A DNA stretch of 64,000 nt. Origin: Sabethes cyaneus (Eukaryota > Arthropoda > Insecta > Diptera > Culicidae). This document shows positions 20,560 to 31,505 of the stretch, one piece after another. The notes under the pieces are model-generated. The model was not told where the DNA came from and searched no databases. It worked only from the letters and a program-made list of their open reading frames with translations. The position numbers were made by a program, and so were the translations under genes. Where the stretch lies: assembly GCF_943734655.1 (NCBI RefSeq), contig NC_071354.1:69895544-69959543 (forward strand). The letters run 5' to 3'. Position 1 is the stretch's first letter. The number at the start of each line of letters is the position of its first letter.

Positions 20560-23500
20560 GTGCAGCGTTACAAAGCTGAACTTGCGGATTCTTAGTCCGC
20601 TTCGGTCTTACCTTTAGGTCTTATTCCACATAAGATCAAATTAGACAAAGAATTAAAACTACAGAGCTACATATGTAACTAACTTTTTACTAACCTTACT
20701 CATCTCGTAGTTCCACGTGTTACTGCGCCACAGTTGCGACTCGATCTGGCGACTTTTCTTCGCTAGCGCTGGATTCTGCATTGATCGTCACCCGCGGAGG
20801 ACGGTTCTAGCTCGTCCCCGACGTTTCCCCGAATGCTCACGTGGATTTTCCTTACACCGAATTGAGTTGAGAAAGACGGAATTGTTGTGCACACTATTCC
20901 GCCAGCTTACGTTTATCCCCCAACACTCTTATCGATACTGTCTGACGGTGTAACCGTCCCGGTGCTACCAGAATTGGGCCCGAATATCACTAGCCAATTT
21001 TTCCGTTGATTTCACAATCGTCATGCAATGGATGTGCTCTAAGTATGATAGAAGTCTTTCCTTCCTTTTTCACTATATGATCTACAGGTTTTTCTGTGGT
21101 GATGTGTGGATTTTAGCACTTCTCTTCGTTCTGCGGGTAAAAACGTAAAAGAAATTGCTTCGTACTTTCTTTTCATATCCTCCATCCTTGTTTGGGAGCA
21201 ACAGGCGCGTTTCACTTTGCCGAGCGGCGACGTGGTGCAAATTCAGTTTTCGAGTTATTCTGTTACCGAACACCTCTTGCCATTTTCTTCCGCAGCTATC
21301 GCGATCAACCGCACTCATGATTTTGGTTCCGCGAAAACGAAACGTGAACCGGATGTTCAAAAGCGTTCTACTGACCCGCACTTATGTTGTTTCCACGCAC
21401 AAAGTCTGTCGGCTAGTCCGAGTTCACCGAAACCTTTTCCGGAAAAGTTTTGTCACTGTTTTACCTTCTTCTCTTCCGTCAATCCCGCGCGTGACGAAAT
21501 GCGTCCTCTTCGGTTGAGTTCTAAAGAACAAAAGAAAAAGCACGCGTGCGTTCCAGTGGAACTTACGATTTTTTCCTCTTATTTCTTCAATATTTTACCG
21601 TTATCTTGCGACTGACACTGACGGACCGTCTCAGTGAGTATTATCGTTTTTTCGCAAGTGAACTGACAACTGAACGATCATCTGTCGGGTGGGGGGCTCT
21701 CTAGAGCTCTGTTTGTCGCGATGTACGGTTACAGTCTAAATTTGTTTTCATTACTATTTTGGCTAATTTATGGCTTATACTCAAACGAGATAAAGTTACT
21801 TAACATTATAACTATTAATGACGCCGTCCTTTCATTATTTAGCATTGGAGAATTTAGACGAAGACGAAGGTTTTTGTCGCGAATTTCGATTCAGCAAAGA
21901 CAAATAGGTTGTATTAACAACCGAAATTTTTACGAGATTCAAAAGTTTCAGAAATACCCGCTCTGTGTTGTGTGGATTATGTGCCGTGGAGTTTTTTAAC
22001 AAATGTGAAAAAACCAATAACACATTTAATGGGCATCATTACCGTCGAAAGATCAATGAATGTAACCTGTGGTAGAACATCGATGACTGAATTGCAATTC
22101 TGACTGTATCGTGCTATATTGACCGCTTCGACTCGTTGGAGACCCTTCCTTCTTTGGTGGCAACTTGGAGCCGTTGAGGCCGTATGCCCGAAATAAGATT
22201 TGGACACTAGTAGTGACACTAGTACATGATTTTTTCTATTGAAACTAAAATATTAGTAAAAATTTAAATATTTAAACATTTTCCAGTTGGAAAAAAGTTG
22301 CTACACTGTTTAATTAGCACCCTTTAGTTTATTTTCGAATGTATTAATAGAATTCCCCAATTCATGATTATTATTTCGTAAATGCATATTTTATAATTAA
22401 CTAGTTAGTTGATTGAAGTAATCTTATTAACATCGAAACGCATTATCTAGGCAATATCCCATCCTTTATTTTATTTATCTCGAGGAGACTATTAGAGCTA
22501 TCAGTTTTGTTTGCAGTACTGAAACCTGCCCAGGTGGGACAGGATATTTCTTCCGAGCGCTTTGTCAGCACGAAAGCAATCAGGCGTGTTCCGAACACCT
22601 TATTCCTGAAACATCGAATTAGGAACGCTTTTTCTGTGTTCTCTTTTACTGACAGGTAGCCGTAAGACAGATAAAAAATATGTACTAGGACTATCGACCA
22701 GTAGGTGCAGGAAATCCACAAATATGGGAACAATCGCGTGAATGGAATTTTTATGTTTCGATTGACCAAGCCCTTCTTCTAGCCTAGATCACAACGCGTT
22801 CCTGTTTTGCTGTCGGGGGAAAAATGTACTGTCATTCGGTGTTTCCATTGAGGAAAGGTGCCGTTGCTTTTATTTATTTAATGTTCTTTCAATCAGTATT
22901 ACTCAGTCGCATTCGACGACTGTCCGTATCGATCAGAGAACTTGCTTCCTAACATTTAGGACCGAGCGAGAATTCTAAACGACCGCCTGCATGCCGCCGC
23001 GGTCTGCACCAAGGCCGGACGAATGACATAATAAATTTCACCTTTTAACAAAACAAATTTACCCCAGCAGGTGACCACCGACCGAATCGTTGTCATCGAA
23101 TCCAACCCAACAACCAACGACGAATTCGAAATGCTGGGAACATTCATTGGAACGATTGGAGGCGCATTTGCATGAGACAATTAATAAATCGTGCCCGATG
23201 GTATCATCAATTTCATAAATAAACAAAAGGAAGCAAACTAATGCGCACATTCAGTAATCGGATATCGAGGGGGTCCGATGAGTTGGAATTTTATGTTTCG
23301 GCCAGTGTCCAACCGGGCTCTGGCTCTGGGACCCGATGCGGGATATGGAGAACCAATCTGAAATCTTAGTAATCATGATGTTTTGCGGAATGGAGATTTA
23401 AGTAATTTGATGATGTTTAAAATCGCTTAATCTTTTAAGAATGATGTTATGTCTTTGTTGGTCGTAGAGTATTCAAAATGAATATATTTAGTGTTTTTTT

Positions 23501-26380
23501 GTGAATTTCTTTTCTTGCATAGCCTATTTTAGAGATCGATTGAAGGAATTGATTTAATCTCTGCTGTTCCGCATTTAACATCAATTCGAACACTTCAATT
23601 AGCTATTCATCGGATCGTCCCAGAAGAAGGAGCGCATGAACGCAATTTCGCCACCTCTCGTACCACTTGACCAAATCAAATTGATGCCATTATCTCGAGT
23701 ACCGTATCGATTCCGAAGATGTATGATAATTCCGACAGGCAAAGAACAAGACACCCAGTAAAATAACATAAACAGATTGGTTCAATATATTTCAAGCATT
23801 GACTCCTGCCTCCTTTGGCCTAACAAATGAGGAGAAACGTAAAACCTCAGCAGGAAGCGTGAGCTCAGTATCGCGCCTACAATGGAACGAAATAACTTGC
23901 TTCGCTAAGAATTTGGGGAAAATTACTGAACTTGTGCTGAGTTGTAGGAAGAAGGTAAGCATGCCAGGAAGCATTGGTGGAAAGTGATGGATAGGTGGTA
24001 ATACATTTTTCATGAGTCTTCCTATGTTACGGTCAAAGCAGTGCGGTGCGTTATTTTTAGAGATTTTTTTCGTCTTGGATATATGTATCCTAGAGTCTAG
24101 TGGTAGGAGTTTCATTGCCTTGAATTAAGATAAGGATGATTACTTATCAACCTTTGGACCGCCCTCATTGGTGGGAAGGTTTCCGCACATTAGAAAAGTA
24201 TGCCATATGTTCAATTTTCTTTCGCTCAAGGCGTTTTGTGCTTTGTTGGTTGCTTCGTGGTGTATTCAAGTCGAGCAACATTAATTCCGCTTCCTGCTTT
24301 GCTGTGTCTTCCGCAGCATTATAGGTGGGCTGGTATTCGTTCCGCTAGAATGTTTTTCCTTGCTGTAACGTCCGATACAGAACATTGTTACGGTGACTAG
24401 GGGAGGAACATAAGCATTAACAAAAAATGCATTGTTTTTTCTTTGCTACGATGGTGATGTTGCGATAGGGTGTTCGGAAAAACGTGAGCCTAATGCAGTC
24501 TAGTTTTTTCCCTCCATATTCGGTACATTTATTGCCCATGCTAAACATATTACAATCTAGGCAACGTCTTGATTGTTCCATATAAACAATACTCACTTAG
24601 CCAGAAAACTTTTACAATCAGCCTGGTACGAGCTACTATTATACAATCAGCCCTCCATTCGGGGTATGTTCAATGAGGAAGCCACCCGAACCAATCTCTC
24701 AATAAACATTTCCAAATTCAAATGTTTGTTATCTTTCGCATGAATAATGGAACAGCAGTCGGAACCCCATTCGGTCAGGATAATGCACTGCCGGGCAGAA
24801 AGGCTAGGGGCATCAGCAGGATCCGGCTAACACCCATACAGAGGAGCTAGTGTGTCCGGTGGTAGTGCAATAGCCATCAAGGACATGTGTTTCTAGCCTC
24901 CCTTTTAAATTTTGCGGCAGGAAGTTTACCACACACGACAGCCACTGTCGGACAACCCACGGAAGGGGTAAAATTGAAATTTAAAAATGGTCTGCCGACG
25001 TAAATCTTACTACGCCGCCACCGACCATGGACGCCCTCCCACGGGTGTCTGGCCCAGTGCGGCGCGCTCGGTTCTCTCGTGACCACGAGTTGTCCACCCT
25101 GTTGGAGGATCTCTGTTGGGACAGCAAAGTTCCATAATTAATGCAATGTAAATTATGCATTTTTATTATGGACTATCCTTTCAGCAGGTGGTGTGCGACA
25201 ACCGCCCACGGTCAGTGTAAAAACAACTGCTCGCTTTGATCCCAAATGGCCTTAGGTGGAGAGGTGTTAATTAAAATGGTAGGTACCTACTTCTGAGAAA
25301 TGTGGAATAACTTGTGTGCGGTCGGAAAATGTTCCCGAGGCTTGATTGCAATTTGATGTCGAGTTTGGTAGCATATGCGCTGAATTGCCATCAATTTGGA
25401 GAATTAATGGGCCTGCCGGTTGATTTGTTTTTATTTTTTGCGGACTTGAATTTAGGTGCGAATAAACTGATCATATTTCGTACAGTAAGTAGCGAATAAT
25501 AATGATGAAAATGGAAAATTCAAGAATTTGTTTAAATACCTCAACACTAATACTAATAAATTGGGTATTTTAATTTTTCCAAAAAAGTGGATTTTTTCAC
25601 CTTATTTGATAGCTCGTCGTTTTCTGCATCTAACAGTTCTTTTTTTATTTCATCTAGGTCAATATTTAATGAAAAAATTAATAAAAATCAAAAATAGAAT
25701 GATTTGCTGTTTGACAGATATCAACCAAGCTGATTGATTGAAATGAAGTCAGAAATTCTCTCCCTCCCTTCTATCTTTCTGATAGAGCTTTTCATTTTGA
25801 CCGAGCTTTTGACAGCTCCCGTATGAAACCTGTATCATCCGATGACCATAGTTTATCTATTCACTGTGTTGTCTGAGGTGAGCTGAGAAGAAAAGTGGGT
25901 TACTTTTCAGCTATCGTCTTATCCCAAAAAAAAATTTTAAATTAAAAAAATGCTATTTTTATTACATTCACTCGTCAAATTTGAAAAAGTCTTCATGTGA
26001 CGATACAGTGACATCATATGTTACCATAATATGTGAAAATTTATATACCGCTAAAATACCCAATTAACTACGCGAAAATTGTGAGTATTTTGCTACCTTG
26101 TAATGCTCGTATGCTACATTGCATAAGGATCCCTGAGTATATCTGCAGGGTTTTGATAACCTATGCCCAGGACTTAACGTTTATGTACCAGGCAGTTAGA
26201 GGAGAGAGAACTACAGATACGACAACCATTCTTTAGGAGTCCATCCTCCATTTGGAACCCCTAGTACCTAACTACCCAAGAATCAATGTGAGCGTTCGTT
26301 TTCATGGTAAATACCGCTCATAAATGTCATCAAAAGAGTGTAATAAAACCCAAATGGTTGCTTGGGTAGTCACGCTAAAT
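20560..26380. other. Large stretch without recognised genes
   Basis: 20700-21720 is GC-richer than its surroundings and has overlapping frames on both strands (up to 169 codons at 21106-21615) with no known domain. On the minus strand TGTTGGGGGATAAACG near 20930 resembles the start of some LTRs, but no second LTR or duplication was found. The rest, to 26380, is AT-rich with only short frames. I see no RNA gene. Confidence 0.4.
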
Positions 26381-26389
26381 TTCGTTGTT

Positions 26390-28690
26390 GGCGACAGGGT
26401 GCTGCTCGATCAGTTAGAACCCCAAAGGCTTGGCATCGTGGCACTACAGGAGATCTGTCGCAAAGGCGAGAAGATGTGGAGGATCCATGGCGGCAAAGCC
26501 CAATTTTCCCAGAGCGGTGGAGCGACCAACGTGCTGGAAACGGGCTTCGTAGTATTGGGCAATATGCAGGATCGCGTACTGGACTGGAAAGCGATCAATG
26601 GAAGGATGTGCGTGGTCGTTTCGTTCAACTACACCATCATAAACGTTCATTGCCCACACGAAGGTAGACCCGACGACGAGAAGGAAGCGTTTCATGCACA
26701 GCTCGAGGCAACGTACGACAGCTGCTCACGACGGGACATCAAGATCGTCATCGGGGATATGAACGCCCATTTCGGCAGGGAAGCAATGCATATACCGGTG
26801 ATCGGGCCCCATAGCCTGCACACCGACACGAACGATAACGGCCAGCGATGCATCAAATTTGGCAGCTTCCTGAGGCTTGGTTCACAAAGCCACCTGGAGA
26901 TCACCTGATCAACGAACCTTGAACCAAATCGACCATTTTCTCATCGGGGGCCGGTTTTCCTCAAACATCACCAACGTACGCTCCATGCGAGGTGCGGATA
27001 TCGACTCAGACCATTACCTAGTAGCAGTATACGTGCACCCAAAACTATCGACGGTTCATACCTCGCGACAAAGCCGCCCTGCTCAATTAAACATTCGGCA
27101 GCTAGACAACCTGCCAGTTGCCGAAAACTACTTGCGCGTACTGGATGAAGCTCTACCTTCCTCTGTGAAGCTAGATGCTTCGACCCTCGAAAACGGTTGA
27201 AATATGATGCGTTTGGCCGTCAAGAAGGCCGCATCCGCGGGGCTGGGAGTGGAAACCTCGAGTGCACGAACTGATTGGTTTGACGGGGAATGCCAAGAAG
27301 CGATAGAGAGGAGAAGGAGAAAAACTATCTAAGCATACCCACGAGAGAGAATTCGGCCAAGTATCGACGAGCGAGGAATGAGTTGACCACGATCCTGAGG
27401 AGCTGGAACAACTATTCTGGGCTAATGATATGCGCAAGTTTTACGAGAAAGTGAGCCAAACTCGTAAGGGCTACACATCTAAATCTGACATGTGTAGGGA
27501 CGAGGGAGGGAATCTAATCACAAATGAGCGCGAGGTGGTCGACAGGTGGAAGCAGTATTTCGATGAGCACCTCAACGGCGATATCGCAGCAGGAGACGCA
27601 ATGGAAGGTAACCTCGGAGTGCCTACAAACGACAACAGCGTGCCGGCTACCGATCTCGAAGAGATCCGGCGAGAAGTCAGTCTGCTGAAAAATAATAAAG
27701 CCGCCGAAAAGGACTGACTCCTCTACAAAAATTGCCAAGAACCGCTAGCAACGGCACTTCATTGGATAATTTATAGGATTTGGGAGGAGGAGAAACTACC
27801 GGAGGGGTGGATGGTGGCCGGCTAGATTGCTCTAATTACCGCGGCATCACGTAGGTCAACGTCGCCTACAAGGTGCTCTCCCAGATTTTGTTGCGCCGTC
27901 TATCCCTAATAGCAAGAAAATTCGTATGGCAGTACCAGGCGGGTTTTATGAGGCCCGTGCTAATACGGATCAAATTTTTACTCTCCGACAAATCCTCCAG
28001 AAATGTCGAGAGTACAACATGCCCACGCATAATATTTTCGTGGATTTCAGAGCAGCATACGATACAGTTGAACGAAAAGGCTTTCGGCAAGAGGATGGAC
28101 TGTCCTGTATGTTATTCAACATCGCTATTCAAGGTGTGGCCCGGCGAGCGGGCATCGAAACTAGAGGAACGATCTTCAGCAAGAGTCGCCAACTCCTTGC
28201 CTTCGCAGACGACCTTGACATCGTTACTAGAAACCTTGGGACGGCGAAGGCAATCTACGCCAGACTGAAAACGGAAGCTAGTAGGATAGGGTTACAAATC
28301 AATGCATCGAACACCAAATATATGGTAGGAAGAGGCTCCAGAGAGAGCAACGTCCTCTACGGACTTGAGACAGTAACTTTTCTTACGGAAGACATACGTG
28401 GACTTGCCGTATTTGAATGAAAAGTGATGCGAAATATTTTTGGTGGAGTACAAACGGAAAGTGGAGAGTGGCGGAGGCGTCTGATTCACGAGATACAGGC
28501 ACTGCTTGGAGAGATTCCCATCGTACACCTGGCGAAAGTTGGGAGACTACGGTGGGCTGGCCACGTCGCAAGGATGCCGGACGACTTTGCAGTGAAATCC
28601 GTTCTCTTCAAGAACCCCACCGGCATTAGGAATAGAGGGGCCCAACGTGCCAGTTGGCTCGACCAGGTTGAAACCGACTTGCGTATTGCA
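26390..28690 (+). mobile_element. RTE-like LINE copy D, broken
   Basis: The APE endonuclease starts near 26400 (LGIVALQEICRKGEK, catalytic Glu) and continues through VIGDMNAHFGRE (26750-26785). After a frame break at about 26880 come NQIDHFLIGG and DIDSDHYLVAV (catalytic His of the SDH box). The linker (27430-27717) precedes RT pieces: SQILLRRLSLIARKF, TLRQILQKCREYN, DFRAAYDTVER (first RT Asp) and FADD at 28202-28213. The RT between VERK and GFRQEDGL is deleted. The C-terminal region ends in RASWLDQVETDLR. There are several frameshifts and stops. Confidence 0.9.
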
Positions 28691-28692
28691 CG

Positions 28693-28770
28693 ATAAGCTA
28701 CGGAAGATAATGCACGAGAACAAATTTCTGGACAAATTGACACGGCTGATTAATGCTTCGGGTAATATGT
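28693..28770 (+). pseudogene. Misplaced RTE RT fragment
   Basis: Reads KLRKIMHENKFLDKLTRLINA, which matches the RT segment LWQIMHEYDFPDKLAQLINA of copy C. That same segment is missing from copy D, yet here it lies after D's C-terminal region. Confidence 0.65.
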
Positions 28771-28839
28771 ATGATACATGGGATTTCAAATTTGGCATGG
28801 TTCGATTTTGGCATGCCTCGATTTTGGCAATAAAAGTAT

Positions 28840-30052
28840 GAGTAATTCTCGCTGAAACGGGGCCATATTGGAACTTTTGCGCTTTATTAGTTGAAAATGG
28901 TTAAAAAAATAAGAATTACACTTTTGATACCTCGAAATAGTGGACTCCTCGTTTGCCAAGGGGCCTACCAGTTTAAAAAAAATTGAATTTAGAGCAAACC
29001 TTAAAATCTATATCATGTGATATTTCATAAATTTGCCATGAAACAACTAACAAATGGCCCGGTTCTGTGAAGAAGAAAAACAAGGCTTTCAAATGGAGTA
29101 AAAAAGTTTGTGGCAGCCATCTTGGATTTGGTCGCCATATTGTATTTTCTCAAAAAATGGCCGTTTCCACCATGAGCCCTCCAACCGATTTTCATTTTAA
29201 GACCACCATTGGAAAACTGAGAAAAAATGCTAGAATGCTTTTCACTTCGTTTATAAGCCCTATCTCTCCTCTTTACAAAACGGCAAAGTGTACCCTGATA
29301 AGACACTCATTAGACCGGTTGGCATGAAACATGGACAATGTTCGAGGTGGATCTGCGAGCGATCGAAGAACGGAGTACGGAGTATGGCCGTTTCCACCAT
29401 GAACCCCCAACCAATTTTCATTTTAAGACCACCATAAGAAAGCTGAGGAAAAATGCTATAAGAAACATTCATAAAATTAGGTGTGCAATGGTATTAACTG
29501 AATAAAACAATCAGTTATTTGTAGCAAGGTTCCCAATTTTCATATAATTATTGTGATATTTCCAAAATTTGCTATGAAACAAATTATAAACGACACGGTT
29601 TTGTAAAGAGGAGAGATAGGGCTTATAAACGAAGTGAAAAGCATTTTAGCATTTTAGCATTTTTTCTCCGTTTTCCAATGGTGGTCTTAAAATGAAAATC
29701 GGTTGGGGGGCTCATGGTGGAAATGGCCATTTTTTGAGAAAATACAATATTGCGTCCAAATACAAGATGGCTGCTAAAAATTTTTTTACTGCATTTGAAA
29801 GCCTTGTTTTTCTTCTTCACAGAACCGGGCCATTTGTTAGTTGTTTCATGGCAAATTTATTATCTCAAGGTTTGCTCCATATTCAACTTTTTTTGAAACT
29901 GCTAGGCCCCTTTGGCGAACGAGGGGTCCACTATTTCGAGGTATCAAAACTGTAATTCTTATTTTTAAACCATTTTCAACCCATTAAGCGCAAAAGCTCC
30001 AATATTTGAAGACCTCGTGTCAGTAGTGGCCCCGTTTCAGCGAGAATTACTC
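28840..30052. mobile_element. Foldback element, 1.2 kb
   Basis: Arms of about 450 bp (28840-29295 and 29600-30052) begin with GAGTAATTCTCGCTGAAACG. A ~300-bp centre holds a partial third copy of arm sequence (29380-29470). TAT flanks both ends, a possible 3-bp duplication. Open frames on both strands mirror each other and are not genes. Confidence 0.8.
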
Positions 30053-30398
30053 TATCCGTTTTTGGTAACACAAAATATTTCAGTTCAAAAACTATGCTTA
30101 AATATCAGTCTGTTTACGCATACATGCTTTAAATGACGAAAAAATGATGCCCGCCGTGTGTTCATGAAAAAAAGTATGCAGCTATAGAATGTTTCGAACA
30201 ATAATATTTTTGTTGCCGTAGGACTACGTTTTACCGCAGGTTGGCGAAAACTTATTTGCACCGGACGGATAGCTCTTGGCGGACTTTTTAAACATAAAAT
30301 GGTTGCAATCTTTGATTAATAATATTTAGTCAATTTCTAACGCAATTACAATCAATTTTTTCATAACAAAAAAGGGTCTCGATTTTGGCACATGAAAT

Positions 30399-31065
30399 AT
30401 ATAGCTGACCCGACAAACTTCGTATTGCCAAAAATGAAACTGTGCTGTACAAAAATACTGGGTGCTACCCCCGCAGTGGAAAGCGCTTCCGACAGCAGGT
30501 CTCTGACAACACTCGTGGCCTGCGGCAGTCTCGCCTGATTCATCTGGTGTTACTATAGGTAGTTTCTGGTGGTCTTGTTATTGACTAATGTGTTATGGAA
30601 GAGTCTAAAATTTCTAGTTTGTATTTTATTTGTATGAGAGCCCCCCTCCTAAAAAGGGAAGGGGTCCTAATTCGTCATAGAAAAGATTCTTGCCTTCAAA
30701 AGCCCCCATATGCCAAATTGGCTTCTGTTTGATTGATTAGTTCTTGAGTTATGAGGAAATTTGTATTTCATTTGTTTAGGAGCCCCCTCCTAAAGTGGGG
30801 AGAGGCCCTAATTCACCATAAAGTTCTTGTTTCCAAAAACCTACACATGCCAAATATGATTCCATTTGCTTGATTAGTTCTCTAGTTATGCAGAAATTTG
30901 TGTTTCATTTGTATGCCCCCCCCCCCATCTTAGTGGGGGAGGGGTCTCTAGCCATCATAAGAACCTTCCCTAGCCCCAAAAGCTCCTACATGCAAATTTT
31001 CATGCCGATCGGTTCAGTAGTTTTCGATTCTATAAGGAACAAACGACAGACAGACAGACAGACAG
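30399..31065 (+). mobile_element. GACCCGACAAACTTCG element, copy 1 (short)
   Basis: Starts TATAGCTGACCCGACAAACT and ends in (CAGA)n at 31046-31065. It contains two to three monomers with TTGATTAGTTCTTGAGTTATG and GGGGAGGGGTC motifs. Copy 2 at 51996-54408 is inverted and has about 13 monomers. No protein is encoded; class unknown. Confidence 0.75.
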
Positions 31066-31075
31066 TATCTACATA

Positions 31076-31195
31076 ATGGCTAGGGGTTGCAGAGGAAGCA
31101 ATGTTCGCATTCTATGGATAGTGACAATAATGTTATCGCCGGTAATAATACGAGTAAAAAGATTCAACGACCTATTCAAGCTGGAGGTCGTGTCA
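31076..31195 (+). pseudogene. RTE-like LINE scrap
   Basis: Matches the region just after the RT in copies B and E: GGCTCCAGAGAAAGCAACG-like start, then AATAATACGAGTAA and TTCAAGCTGGA. A piece of about 50 bp is missing inside. Confidence 0.7.
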
Positions 31196-31366
31196 TTTTG
31201 TTTTTCACAGTTTTGGAAGCTTGTTTAGCGATTTTTAGATTGATTTTTCAAATCGATAACTCCATTTTTCTATCTATTTCTATCCATTTTTCATAAATTA
31301 CGTTCCGCATTTTTAGGCTGTTTCTTTTTGGCAGAAATGTTCTTGGGCGATTTCAAGTTTGATTTG

Positions 31367-31493
31367 GGCTCAGTCCCGGCGTAGTGGTTAGCATTCACGC
31401 CTCTCACGCCGAGGACCCGGGTTCAAGTCCCAACACCGCAGAAGTCACGAATGACCCATAGCTGGTTAAAGTGACTATAATCTAAACAAAAAA
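31367..31493 (+). mobile_element. Short tRNA-derived SINE, copy 1
   Basis: 127 bp with GTAGTGGTTAGCATTCACGC (A-box region), a perfect B box GGTTCAAGTCC, body GTGACTATAATC and an A-rich tail. Flanked by AAGTTTGATTTG at 31355-31366 and 31494-31505, a perfect 12-bp duplication. Confidence 0.9.
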
Positions 31494-31505
31494 AAGTTTG
31501 ATTTG

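Noticed and set aside
20673..20935. Solo LTR on the minus strand
   Set aside because: The TGTTGGGG start is suggestive, but no matching CA end with a 4-6-bp duplication could be found.
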